Of a stretch of DNA of 44,269 bases, positions 8,972 through 17,518 are shown piece after piece. The position numbers and the translations under genes are program-made. A model generated the notes under the pieces. That model worked only from the letters and a program-made list of their open reading frames with translations, was not told the DNA's origin and searched no databases. Where the stretch lies: NCBI GenBank assembly GCA_903840935.1, contig CAIMHT010000062.1, forward strand, positions 1 to 44,269, written 5' to 3'. Each line of letters opens with the position of its first letter. Position 1 is the stretch's first letter. Origin of the DNA: an uncultured Chlorobiaceae bacterium. GTDB lineage: Bacteria > Bacteroidota > Chlorobiia > Chlorobiales > Chlorobiaceae.

Positions 8972-9282
8972 GACTGGTTGGCAAATGATGCTAATATTGT
9001 AAACCTAATGACTGTAAATATATCAACTACATTTTATAACGCAACACAACCCCTTATACAGATCATGAAGACGAAAGAACGCGCTGCTTTTGGCTGCGAT
9101 ACTCCAAAAAGTTAAATCAGCAAGAAACCCTCCGCTTTTATGAGAAGCAGACCCTTTAGCCCTTTGGCTCAGCATAAAAGAATTATGTCACTTTTTTTTA
9201 CGTACATTTCATTGTCAGCATCTTTGTCCGATTATCCAGTGCTATACGTTTCAGTACTGAACATTCCAGGGGAGCATTATAC
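8972..9282. other. Intergenic region between divergent trpD and the NRAMP-like gene
   Basis: These 311 bases must hold the promoters of both divergent genes. I see no convincing -35/-10 pair, no riboswitch I recognise (including the yybP-ykoY manganese type that might be expected before a metal transporter) and no coding frame with protein character. Confidence 0.4.
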
Positions 9283-10554
9283 GTGATTCGATTTATTTGG
9301 GGTCGTTTGAAGGAACACCCGCTCTCCCGGATTGGGCCCGGACTCATTACTGGTGTTGCTGATGATGATCCCAGCGGCATCGCGACGTACTCCCAGGCAG
9401 GCGCTCAATTTGGATTAAACATGCTCTGGACGATGCCTCTGGCATTTCCTTTGATGGCCGCTGTTCAATCCATGTGCGCCCGTATTGGCAGAGTTACCGG
9501 AAAAGGACTTGCTGCCAATATCAAAACCACCTTCCCACCATTTGTGCTTCAGGGAGTTGTGCTGCTTTTGCTGGTCGCCAATACGCTCAATATAGCTGCT
9601 GATGTTGCGGCCATGGGAGAGGTTGCTGAGCTTATTACAGGCTTCAATCGTCATATCATGACAGCAGTGTTCGTATTCGGAACATTGATACTCCAGGTTT
9701 TTGTTCCGTATCATCGCTATGTAAATTTTTTGAAGTGGCTGACTATTTCATTGTTGGCCTATGCAGCGGTACTCTTTACTGTCCATGTGCCTTGGCCAGA
9801 AGTGATACAGCGTACAGTCTGGCCCCGTTTCACCCTGAATTCTGATGCTGCGGCCGTTATTGTTGGAGTTTTCGGTACCACAATCAGTCCCTACCTGTTT
9901 TTCTGGCAAGCCTCTGAAGAGGTCGAGGATATGCGCTCAAAACAAGGTGCTGTTGCGCTTGTATCCAATGAAAGTTTGGCCGGTGAAGAGCTTCGACGTA
10001 TCCGGTGGGATACCTGGAGCGGGATGTTATACTCTGATATGACCGCCTACTTCATTATTTTGGCAACCGCAGTCACGCTTCACGCGTCAGGAATTACAGA
10101 TATCAATACAGCCGCTGAGGCTGCAAGCGCACTCAGGCCTCTGGCAGGTGACTTTGCATTTTTGCTTTTTGCCGTCGGGATTCTTGGTGTTGGTTTGATT
10201 GGTGTCCCGGTCCTTGCCGGTTCAGGGGCCTATGCTCTTTCTGAGGCTATGGGCTGGAATTCCGGCCTCGAAAACAAGGCAATCGATGCTCGCGGTTTTT
10301 ACGGTATTATTATTGTCAGTGTTTTGCTTGGACTTGTTATCCAGTATACACCGATCAGCCCGATGAAGGCTTTATTCTGGAGCGCCGTTATCAATGGAGT
10401 TATTGCTGTACCCTTAATGGTTGTAATTATTCTGCTGGTATCAAAAAAATCTGTCATGGGCCATTTTACAGCGAGTAGACCGATTATTATTCTTGGCTGG
10501 GTAGCGGTTGCGGTCATGGGTGCGGCTGCGTTGGGAATGTTTATGCTCGGTTAG
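9283..10554 (+). CDS. NRAMP-family divalent metal transporter with divergent metal-site motifs
   Basis: The 423-residue protein has about eleven hydrophobic helices and the NRAMP fold pattern, starting RIGPGLITGVADDDPSG. In canonical NRAMP transporters, helix 1 carries DPGN and helix 6 carries a metal-binding Met followed by Pro-His. Here helix 1 reads DPSG (residues 29-32) and helix 6 reads GTTISPYLFFWQ, so Ser202 and Tyr204 replace the Met and His. Such changes occur in NRAMP-related clades with altered substrate preference, so Mn/Fe uptake should not be assumed. The frame is intact. An outer-membrane barrel gene follows 212 bases downstream on the same strand. Confidence 0.85.
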   Translation: MIRFIWGRLKEHPLSRIGPGLITGVADDDPSGIATYSQAGAQFGLNMLWTMPLAFPLMAAVQSMCARIGRVTGKGLAANIKTTFPPFVLQGVVLLLLVANTLNIAADVAAMGEVAELITGFNRHIMTAVFVFGTLILQVFVPYHRYVNFLKWLTISLLAYAAVLFTVHVPWPEVIQRTVWPRFTLNSDAAAVIVGVFGTTISPYLFFWQASEEVEDMRSKQGAVALVSNESLAGEELRRIRWDTWSGMLYSDMTAYFIILATAVTLHASGITDINTAAEAASALRPLAGDFAFLLFAVGILGVGLIGVPVLAGSGAYALSEAMGWNSGLENKAIDARGFYGIIIVSVLLGLVIQYTPISPMKALFWSAVINGVIAVPLMVVIILLVSKKSVMGHFTASRPIIILGWVAVAVMGAAALGMFMLG

Positions 10555-10766
10555 GTTCGGTACGAGATACGAAAGCTCTCTTTGTTGCCTTGGACGGTGG
10601 TTGGAAATATTTCTATTGTTAATATTTTGTGCTCTACCTTTGTCAATGGCTGATTGCTATGGTCTTGATTTCAGTTGCGTTGCAGGTTACACCAGAAAAC
10701 GGTTTCAGGTTGTCTTGGCCCATGAGTAATTTTTTGTTCAGACGCACGTTACCATTCAATTCCTTG

Positions 10767-11504
10767 ATGGTTAAAAAATCTATAGCCTTGATTCTGGCAC
10801 TGTTATGCTCAGTACCAGCTTTCGCAGGGCATCCAATGATTACCGATGATACCGGAACTCAAGGCAGAGGAAGATATTTACTGGAGCTCAACTGCGGATT
10901 TTCAACTAATAAAATTGACGCCAACGCAGGGATGGCTGGTGCCCTTACCATGGGAATAGCTGACAATATCGATCTGATCGTTGCTCCTTTTTTTCAGTGG
11001 GCGCCTGTGAAAGGAATTGGCGACATACCGGTTCAAGTTAAATGGAGGATTTTCGGTGATGAACAGAGCGGATTGAGTTTAGCCTTGAAACCCGAATTTT
11101 CGATACCGACGGGTGATGAGAAAAAAGGAGTCGGAAACGGCGCTTTTTCGGGAGGAATGATGATAATTGTCACCCAGGAAGCAAAACAAGGTGACTTGCA
11201 CTGCAATGTTGGTTATATCCGTAATGCCTACGCTCTTGCATCGGATGCTGAAGTCTCCAGACTGGACACCTGGCATGCATCAATTGCGGCAGAAATCCAT
11301 GTAACAGAAAAGCTTCGTTCTATTGCTGATGTCGGCATTGATACCAATCCGGATAAGACTGCAAATCCCCATTCCGTCTATCTTGTCGGGGGCATGATCT
11401 ATAGCGTGACGAACGACTTCGATTTCGATTTTGGTGTTAAAAGAGGGTTTGATAATACCCTGACCGATACGATGTTTCTCGCAGGTCTAACTGTGAGTAT
11501 GTAG
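10767..11504 (+). CDS. Outer-membrane beta-barrel protein, putative
   Basis: Starting at the ATG at 10767, the protein has a clear signal peptide, basic MVKKS, then a hydrophobic core and an ALLCSVPAFA cleavage region before GHPM, leaving about 225 mature residues. The mature part alternates amphipathic strands with Gly/Asn/Asp-rich turns and ends in a strand (LAGLTVSM). It includes PEFSIPTGDEKKGVGNG, resembling barrel proteins of the MetA-pathway/phenol-degradation type. The frame is open upstream to 10629, but that extension would bury the signal peptide. It follows the NRAMP-like gene, so a joint role in metal passage is possible but is inference from position only. Confidence 0.7.
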   Translation: MVKKSIALILALLCSVPAFAGHPMITDDTGTQGRGRYLLELNCGFSTNKIDANAGMAGALTMGIADNIDLIVAPFFQWAPVKGIGDIPVQVKWRIFGDEQSGLSLALKPEFSIPTGDEKKGVGNGAFSGGMMIIVTQEAKQGDLHCNVGYIRNAYALASDAEVSRLDTWHASIAAEIHVTEKLRSIADVGIDTNPDKTANPHSVYLVGGMIYSVTNDFDFDFGVKRGFDNTLTDTMFLAGLTVSM

Positions 11505-11663
11505 ATCACCCTGATGCCCGTGCTTTGGTGTCATGAGACTTTTGATATTGGCTGAAATAATTTGCAATTACCTGCGAAATGGAAAGGCTTTTGTATAACT
11601 GTAAATAAGGAAAAGAATTGGATATTCCTGACATGGGCAAGATGGCGCGATGCAGATATCTTT

Positions 11664-12779
11664 ATGAATCATAGTACATTTTTTATGGATAGCCAGCAGT
11701 TGACCTTGCATCGTAAAAAGTCCTTGCGTATGGTTTTAAGCAAAATGATGAGCCATGCTCTTGACGCCATTATTGTTACTGATCTTGCTGTTATCCGGTG
11801 GCTGACCGGTTTCAGCGGTTCGAGTGCGAGGCTGCTGATCACCAGAGAAAAAAGCTGGTTGTTTACCGATTTTCGATACAAGGAACAGGCCTCCCTTGAG
11901 GTTGTCTTGGCAGAAACGGTTATTGCCACTGACGGGTTTTCTGCTGAGCTTGGTTCAGGGCGTTATCCTCTCGGCGAAACGGTTGCATTGCAGTCTGATG
12001 ATGTCACTTGGCATGAAGCAACCCGACTTATCGAACAGATTCTTGGCAAACAGCGCGTCGTACCAGTTGACTCATTTTTCGATGAGTTCAGGATGCTGAA
12101 AAATGAGATTGAGCTCACAAAGATGCGTCGCGCAGCAGAAATCAGCGAGCGTGTGCTTGAGGGTGTGCTCCCCCTGATTTCCTCCTCAGTGACGGAGCTC
12201 GATATTGCCGCAGAGATTACCTACCAGCATAAAAAGCTTGGTGCGGAAAGGGACTCTTTTGAACCTATTGTGGCGGGCGGAGCGCGTTCAGCCATGCCCC
12301 ATGCAACTCCTTCCAGAGCCCGGTTCAGGCAGGGAGAGCTGATTGTGCTTGATATTGGGTGTGTCTATGAAGGGTATGCCTCCGACCAGACCAGAACCGT
12401 CGCTCTTGGTCATGTTTCCAGTGAAGCCAGGGAAGTCTATCGTATCGTGCAGGATGCGCAGGCGCTTGGTGTCGCCTCTGCGCGGTGCGGTATGATGGCC
12501 AAAGAGCTTGATGATGAGGTACGTCGCTTTATTGCCGGTCACGGTTACGGCGATGAGTTTGGCCACGGCCTTGGCCACGGTGTCGGCCTTCAGGTGCACG
12601 AAGAGCCGCGGATCAGCCCGAAAGGGGAGCATACCCTGCAGGAGAATATGCTCTTTACCATTGAGCCAGGCATCTACCTGCCCGGGAAATTCGGTGTACG
12701 CATTGAGGATACGGTGGTAATGGGGATCAATGGAGCAACTTCCCTGCAGCGCTTCAGCAAGGAGCTTATCGAATTGTAA
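11664..12779 (+). CDS. pepQ: Xaa-Pro aminopeptidase (M24 family, aminopeptidase P-like)
   Basis: M24 peptidases remove residues next to proline using two metal ions. The N-terminal creatinase-like domain (about residues 20-140) carries AIIVTDLAVIRWLTGFSGS. The C-terminal pita-bread domain holds all five metal ligands: Asp in LDIGCVYEGYASDQTRT (two), His in GHGLGHGVGLQVHEEP, Glu in TIEPGIY and Glu in VRIEDTV. The start is unclear: ATG at 11664 or 11685 gives 371 or 364 residues, and neither has a ribosome site; the frame is open to 11562. Whether it acts as an aminopeptidase or a dipeptidase (PepQ) cannot be told, so the symbol is provisional. cutA begins 16 bases downstream. Confidence 0.85.
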   Translation: MNHSTFFMDSQQLTLHRKKSLRMVLSKMMSHALDAIIVTDLAVIRWLTGFSGSSARLLITREKSWLFTDFRYKEQASLEVVLAETVIATDGFSAELGSGRYPLGETVALQSDDVTWHEATRLIEQILGKQRVVPVDSFFDEFRMLKNEIELTKMRRAAEISERVLEGVLPLISSSVTELDIAAEITYQHKKLGAERDSFEPIVAGGARSAMPHATPSRARFRQGELIVLDIGCVYEGYASDQTRTVALGHVSSEAREVYRIVQDAQALGVASARCGMMAKELDDEVRRFIAGHGYGDEFGHGLGHGVGLQVHEEPRISPKGEHTLQENMLFTIEPGIYLPGKFGVRIEDTVVMGINGATSLQRFSKELIEL

Positions 12780-12795
12780 TACGATCAATGTGAGT

Positions 12796-13134
12796 ATGAG
12801 CAGTTATTGTATGGTCATTACTACCGCTCCCAGCCGGGAGATCGCTGAAAAGCTTGCGGAAGCCATTCTTGAGTCTCGTCTCGCCGCCTGCGTTCAGATG
12901 GCTGAAATTCGGAGTTTTTATATCTGGGAAGGGGTGCTGCAAAAAGAGGGTGAAGTTGCCCTCCATATCAAGACCACAGAGACCCGATACAGCAATCTTG
13001 AAGCTTATATTCTGGAGCATCACCCTTACGACGTACCGGAAATTATCAAACTGCCGATTACTGGCGGACTGCCCGGCTATCTTGACTGGGTTGATTCGAC
13101 TACCGCTCTACCATGTAGGGACGTTGTTCGGTAA
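12796..13134 (+). CDS. cutA: Divalent-cation tolerance protein CutA
   Basis: CutA is a small trimeric cytoplasmic protein, historically linked to copper tolerance, with unclear molecular function. The 112-residue protein shows MVITTAPSREIAEKLAEAILESRLAACVQ at the N-terminus and the conserved YIWEGVLQKEGEVALHIKT and HHPYDVPEIIKLPI core, which match CutA throughout. The frame extends upstream into the peptidase gene, but the ATG at 12796 (MSSYCM) gives the family length; 12811 is an alternative. The peptidase stop lies 16 bases before it. Downstream is the holB end remnant that marks the edge of the decayed insert. Confidence 0.92.
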   Translation: MSSYCMVITTAPSREIAEKLAEAILESRLAACVQMAEIRSFYIWEGVLQKEGEVALHIKTTETRYSNLEAYILEHHPYDVPEIIKLPITGGLPGYLDWVDSTTALPCRDVVR

Positions 13135-13195
13135 GATAGGAAGTCAATGTCACCGGAGCTGGTTCAAGATAGCCAGGTGAAGAGGGAACTTTACT

Positions 13196-13291
13196 TCATG
13201 CCTTTTGCAGCAACCCTTTGATTTCGGCGGTGAAGGAGTCCATGACGAGCAGTGGGTTGGCGTTGCGTTCAATGGTGATTGGTATATTTCA
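13196..13291 (-). pseudogene. holB: Remnant of the 3' end of holB (second copy)
   Basis: In one minus-strand frame this stretch encodes RNANPLLVMDSFTAEIKG followed by LLQKA and a stop at 13198-13196. The intact holB ends RNASPLLVMTSFTAEIKG, LLLRKA and a stop at 15316. The DNA matches over about 73 bases at roughly four in five positions, then after an indel continues weakly to about 13290. It is a diverged direct copy, oriented like holB, on the far side of the ATPase/TOPRIM-like insert. It may be the original gene end displaced by insertion, or an end brought in with the insert. Confidence 0.85.
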
Positions 13292-13345
13292 GTACTAAAT
13301 GACGAGCGGATAAACGCTGATAGAGCAACATTGAGATGCACCGAA

Positions 13346-14513
13346 ATGCTGAAATTTTTTTTTATTGATAACTTCAAATCGCTTGTAGACTTTGAAGTTG
13401 AGCTGTCTCATTTCAATTGTCTGATCGGTCTCAATGGAGCAGGCAAGAGTACATTGCTACAGGCGATTGACTTTGCGTGTGCTTTGATGTTGGGTGATGT
13501 GAAGAATTGGTTAAGCAAAAGAGGGTGAGAAGCCAAAGAGCTAAACTCCTCACTGGAAGGTCTTGCCAGAAATATTACGCTTGGATTTGAGGTAGAGATT
13601 GATAACGAAAATTATCGTTGGGAGGCGGTATTTAATCGCGATAAGCTTGCCTGCACAAAAGAATCTGTTACAAGAATAAGTGATAGTGCTGTTTTATTTA
13701 GTTTAAAAGAGCAAGTTTGTCGTGGGAATTTACCTGAGCAGAAACCCTTTCGTGTTAATTTTATTGATGAAGGCTCTGTGCTATCGCGCCTGAAGCATGA
13801 CTGGTTGGGTGATGAACTTAATAATGTAGCAGTTCGCATATGTTCGCTTCGCTCAATGGATCTGTTGTCGCCTCAGTTATTGCGGAAAAAAGCAAAGAGA
13901 GCGGAAGATGGGGACATAGGAATGGGTGGAGAGCATTTGTCGGCATTTATTCATGAGTTATCCAATGAGCAGCAGCAGCAATTGCGGCAACAACTCCAAA
14001 ATTACTATCCTCAAATCTGTTCTATGAAAACAAAACCCTTGAGAGCTGGGTGGATACAGCTCGAAATTACGGAACAGTACAGTAACGGCACAATGAGCCT
14101 TTGCGCATCGTGACAGAAGCTCGTCATATCAACGATGAAATGCTCCGCTTGCTTGCTATTCTTGCCCAGCAGTTCAGTCCTCTGGAAACCTTGTTATTTG
14201 ATGAGATAGAAAATGGTATCAATCCGGAAATCACTGAACAGGTTGTTGATGCATTGGTTGTTTCTCCCAAGCAGACGATTGTCACTACCCATAGTCCTAT
14301 GGTTCTTAACTATCTCGAAGATGAAATTGCACGGCAATCTGTTACGCTTCTCTACAAGCGTCCTGACGGGCGCACGCAGGCCTGCCGCTTTTTTGACGTA
14401 CCCTCTCACAGAAACTCAATTGTCTTGCAGCAGGTGATGCCATGCTTGATCTCTCTTTGAATGATATTGCAATTGAGGCGGAGCAGATCAGGAGCGCCAG
14501 CCATGTTCTGTAA
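13346..14513 (+). pseudogene. Broken ABC/AAA-type ATPase (OLD/SMC-like, defence-associated type)
   Basis: The gene starts MLKFFFIDNFKSLVDFEVEL and has Walker A GLNGAGKST at residues 28-36, a signature-like ARHINDEMLRLLAIL, Walker B and D-loop LLFDEIENGINPE, and the H-loop IVTTHSPM. These define a predicted ATPase of the kind found in OLD, PARIS-type and similar phage-defence pairs. Three lesions break it. An in-frame TGA lies at 13526-13528. A one-base frame slip at about 14070-14110 separates the middle from the Walker B part. A second slip at about 14390-14410 puts the tail QKLNCLAAGDAMLDLSL in a third frame, ending at TAA 14511-14513. It is not expected to make a working protein. Confidence 0.85.
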
Positions 14514-14514
14514 A

Positions 14515-15264
14515 ATGGTTGTTACCGGAGAGGGAAAGAGCGATATGGGGATGTGTAATAATCAGGCGCTGGTCTGTTCAGGAGCTGATTATGACATCGG
14601 TCCTGCGACATTGTTGCTGATAAAGCTGCTGGAAAGGCATTTGCCAGCATGAAATGCTGATCAGCTTGATTTCAGTCATCCGGAATTGGTTGTTTCGTTT
14701 GCCTATAGAGAGTTTTTAAGCGAAAAAGCAAAACAGAGAAAATTAATCCGCCCGGGAAAAAATGGTGTCGAAAAAGGGTTTGTAGTACATGCCCAACGGG
14801 CAGCAGAATTGGCCTTTTATGCTATAGATCAGGGGTATCAGATAGCGGCCTATTTTCATGATACTGACGGGACTCGTCAAGAATTACAGGATGATCCTCA
14901 ACGGAGGAGATATCTGGTTAATGCCATAAATGCAGGGTTTAGTGCAGCAGAGTTTTCTGATTGCGGGTTGTCTGTTGTTCCTAAGCCAACTTCAGAAGCA
15001 TGGTTTTTATGTGCTGTAAAAACTGATCCCTATCAGCATTGCGAAGCTTTGGAAACGCAATTATCCGGAAATATCCGTTCTCCCGGGAGATCACCAAAAA
15101 TTCGTTTGGCTGAAGCGTTGGGAATTCCTGAATATGGCCGGGAAGAACTCTGTAAGATAGCCTGTTCGATAGAAATAGAGATGCTTGATATGCCAGGTTT
15201 TAACGAACTCCCTACAGACATAAAAAAAGCAATTTCTGTCATCTGTGGTACAGTCAGTGAATGA
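14515..15264 (+). pseudogene. TOPRIM-like partner of the ATPase, interrupted by an in-frame stop
   Basis: The frame runs from ATG 14515 (or 14503) to 15264, about 249 codons, with one in-frame TGA at 14650-14652. Near the N-terminus is VVTGEGKSDMG, a possible TOPRIM-type catalytic Glu. In the middle, AAYFHDTDGTRQ gives the Asp-x-Asp-Gly pair, followed by KPTSEAWFLCA. This order is like the TOPRIM-type or DUF4276/DUF4435-type nucleases that accompany ABC ATPases in split OLD-like systems. The start abuts the ATPase end (TAA 14511-14513), so the two were translationally coupled. I do not recognise the exact family, and nuclease activity is inference. The downstream 190 residues are still open and may have been functional until recently. 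Confidence 0.7.
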
Positions 15265-15315
15265 TTAAGACCCTGAAAAGAATAGGTTTCCTGATCTTCG
15301 AGATCAATGTCCGTT

Positions 15316-15388
15316 TCATGCCTTGCGCAGCAGCAACCCCTTGATTTCAGCCGTAAAGGAGGTCATGACGAGGAGCGGGCTGGCGTTG
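15316..15388 (-). repeat. Imperfect direct repeat, right copy (within the intact holB 3' end)
   Basis: This 73-base segment inside intact holB matches 13196-13268 in the same orientation at roughly four in five positions, counting a 3-base gap near the stop codon. Together the two copies bracket the 2.1-kb broken ATPase/TOPRIM-like insert, like the attachment-site duplication that elements leave when they integrate into a gene end and restore it. No integrase gene lies between them. Confidence 0.75.
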
Positions 15389-16488
15389 CGTTCGATGGCG
15401 CGGATGGCCTCTTCGGTGATGGTTGAGATTTGGAAGTAATCCGGATTGGGGAAGTTTTTTGCAAAACGATCAATGGCGTCGCTGATGTCGGGGTTGTTCA
15501 GCTCCTCAAAGTCGGGATTGATCCGGCGGTGGTTGGTGTCCTGAAAGAAAAGGAGAAGAGCGGCGAGAAAGAGGGTGAGCTCTCCGCGCGAGAGGTTTTT
15601 GGCGTTCTGCTCGGATGTGGTGATGGCTTCATGCAATCGGGTGGGGGTTAGTACCTGTCGAAGGTAGTCGAGCGCCTGGTTGCGGAGTACAATGGTTGCT
15701 GTTTCTGAAGTGTTGCTGTCGCGATTGTTGATGAACTCCCAGGCAAGCCGGAGGTTTCCTCTCGAAAAGTTGACGATAAAGCTTAACTCAGGCTCCTTGA
15801 TCTCCGGGCGGTTTTCCTGTAGCCAGAGTCGCAGCTCCTGGGCGGTAATGCGTGAAAACCTGATGGCCTGGCATCGCGAACGGATGGTTGGCAACAGCGC
15901 TTCCGGTCTTGACGAGACCAGAATAAAGAGTACATGGGGTGGTGGCTCTTCGAGCAGTTTGAGGAGCTTGTTTGCCGCCGAAGGGTGCAGCCGTTCAGCC
16001 TGTGAAATAATAAAGATCTTTTTGCTTCCCTCATCCGGCATAAACATCGCTTTATGCTGCAGGGAGATAATCTGTTCAGTCAGAATACCCATGGAACGAT
16101 CCATGGCTGGGGAAAGATAGGGGTTCTGTTTTTTTTGTTCGAGAAGGGCGTCGTATCGCTCTTTTGCATCGGTAAAGCGCTTGTTCTCTTTTTTTGCGGA
16201 GTCGCCCGCCTCAAGCAGGGCCGATTCTACCGGAAAAATATACTCGACGTTCGGATGCATGAACGACTGAATCTGCAAGCAGTCAGGGCACGACGCGCAT
16301 GAGCCTTCCTGATTGCCGGTTGCCGCATGATGGCAGTTGAGAAGAGAGGCAATTTCAAAGGCTACAGACTCCTTTCCCGACCCTTCAGGGCCGGTGAAAA
16401 GGTAGGCATGAGCAAAGCGCCCGGTTTCAAGCGCTTTTTGCAGGACACGGATCTGCTGTTTTTGACCGATAATGTTCTTCCAGCTCAT
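15316..16488 (-). CDS. holB: DNA polymerase III delta' subunit
   Basis: This is the delta' subunit of the clamp loader that opens the sliding clamp. The 390-residue protein starts MSWKNIIGQKQQIRVLQKAL, with a P-loop GPEGSGKES at about 34-42, a Cys-rich zinc module (CASCPDC at about 63-69, with an upstream Cys), KLLKLLEEPPPHVLFILVSS and TIRSRCQAIRF, the SRC motif. An inserted charged segment at about 90-125 lengthens the ATPase domain. Its final 24 codons are duplicated at 13196. The gene follows ilvE by 16 bases on the same strand, so the two probably share a transcript. Confidence 0.93.
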   Translation of the reverse strand: MSWKNIIGQKQQIRVLQKALETGRFAHAYLFTGPEGSGKESVAFEIASLLNCHHAATGNQEGSCASCPDCLQIQSFMHPNVEYIFPVESALLEAGDSAKKENKRFTDAKERYDALLEQKKQNPYLSPAMDRSMGILTEQIISLQHKAMFMPDEGSKKIFIISQAERLHPSAANKLLKLLEEPPPHVLFILVSSRPEALLPTIRSRCQAIRFSRITAQELRLWLQENRPEIKEPELSFIVNFSRGNLRLAWEFINNRDSNTSETATIVLRNQALDYLRQVLTPTRLHEAITTSEQNAKNLSRGELTLFLAALLLFFQDTNHRRINPDFEELNNPDISDAIDRFAKNFPNPDYFQISTITEEAIRAIERNASPLLVMTSFTAEIKGLLLRKA

Positions 16489-16504
16489 GCCTTCCTTGCC
16501 GTGC

Positions 16505-17416
16505 TCAAATAAAGGTTAACCAGTTATACGGATCTTCTCCGGTCTGGACAATTTTGAGGTATGCCTCCTGGAGCACCTCGGTAATCGGGCCCCGTTTTTC
16601 ATTGCCGATCGGGTATTTATCGATGCTTCTGACCGGTGTGATTTCAGCCGCAGTGCCGGTCAAAAAGACTTCATCAGCAATATAGAGTGCTTCACGTGGA
16701 ATCATTGTTTCACGGACTTCGTAGCCCAGCTCTTTGGCAATGTGCATGATGGCATACCGGGTAAATCCAGGCAGTATTGACTGGGCTGACATGGGAGTGT
16801 AGATGATGCCGTCGCGGATGACAAAAATATTTTCGCCGCTTCCTTCGGAAACATAACCGTTTACATCAAGCGCAAGCCCTTCGGCATAGTCGTCCATCAG
16901 GGCTTCCATTTTGATGAGCTGCGAGTTCAGGTAGTTGCCACCGGCTTTTGCCCATGCTGGCAGGGTGTTCGGGGCTGGGCGGGTCCATGAGGAGACGCGT
17001 ACATCAACACCGGTTTCCAGCACATCTTCTCCAAGGTAGGTTCCCCATTCCCAGGTAGCAATGGCGACCTCAATTGATGCACGGTGCGGGTTGACTCCCA
17101 AAGCGCCCTGTCCGCGGTAGACCAGTGGGCGGATGTAGCAAGATTTGAAATCGTTGGCCTGGATCGTGGCGATGATGGCCTCTTTCAGCTCTTTTTCGGA
17201 GTATGGAATTTCAATACGGTATATTTTTGACGAGTCCCTGAGACGTTTAATGTGTTCGTCAAGAAAGAGAACTGCTGAGCCCTTCAGGGTTTCATAGCAG
17301 CGAATTCCTTCAAAGAGAGATGAACCGTAGTGGACAACATGTGACAGAATGTGAATTTTCGCGTCAATCCAGTCAATCAGTTCGCCGTTCATCCAGATTT
17401 TGGCAGACTTGTTCAT
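16505..17416 (-). CDS. ilvE: Branched-chain amino acid aminotransferase
   Basis: IlvE catalyses the last step of valine, leucine and isoleucine synthesis, using glutamate as amino donor. From the ATG at 17416 it has 303 residues, the family length. It shows IWMNGELIDWIDAKIHILSH, YGSSLFEGIRCY, the PLP-lysine region PAWAKAGGNYLNSQL and the cofactor loop YVSEGSGENIFVIRDG, then FLTGTAAEITPV. These are fold-type IV signatures. A further ATG at 17443 is in frame, but neither start has a ribosome site; 17416 fits the family. It lies 49 bases after the pfk terminator and directly upstream of holB. Confidence 0.95.
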   Translation of the reverse strand: MNKSAKIWMNGELIDWIDAKIHILSHVVHYGSSLFEGIRCYETLKGSAVLFLDEHIKRLRDSSKIYRIEIPYSEKELKEAIIATIQANDFKSCYIRPLVYRGQGALGVNPHRASIEVAIATWEWGTYLGEDVLETGVDVRVSSWTRPAPNTLPAWAKAGGNYLNSQLIKMEALMDDYAEGLALDVNGYVSEGSGENIFVIRDGIIYTPMSAQSILPGFTRYAIMHIAKELGYEVRETMIPREALYIADEVFLTGTAAEITPVRSIDKYPIGNEKRGPITEVLQEAYLKIVQTGEDPYNWLTFI

Positions 17417-17465
17417 GGTGCAGGCGTTGGGTGTTAATGGCATTAAGGAGTAAACTTCAAGATAT

Positions 17466-17496
17466 AAAAAACCCCGCGTTCTGTTGCGGGGTTTTT
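17466..17496 (-). terminator. Intrinsic terminator between pfk and ilvE
   Basis: CCCCGC (17472-17477) and GCGGGG (17486-17491) form a GC-rich stem with an 8-base loop. On the minus strand it is followed by a T-tract matching the A residues at 17466-17471, 23 bases after the pfk stop. The plus strand also has five T residues after the stem, so it could act in both directions. Confidence 0.88.
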
Positions 17497-17518
17497 ATTG
17501 TCCGGAACAATGAAAAGG

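Noticed and set aside
13150-13377. Minus-strand frame of 75 codons over the holB remnant
   Set aside because: It reads the remnant in the wrong frame; the matching HolB C-terminus is in another frame with a proper stop.
13526-14652. Selenocysteine at the two in-frame TGA codons
   Set aside because: No hairpin resembling a bacterial SECIS element was noticed, the protein families are not selenoproteins, and frameshifts in the same gene point to decay.
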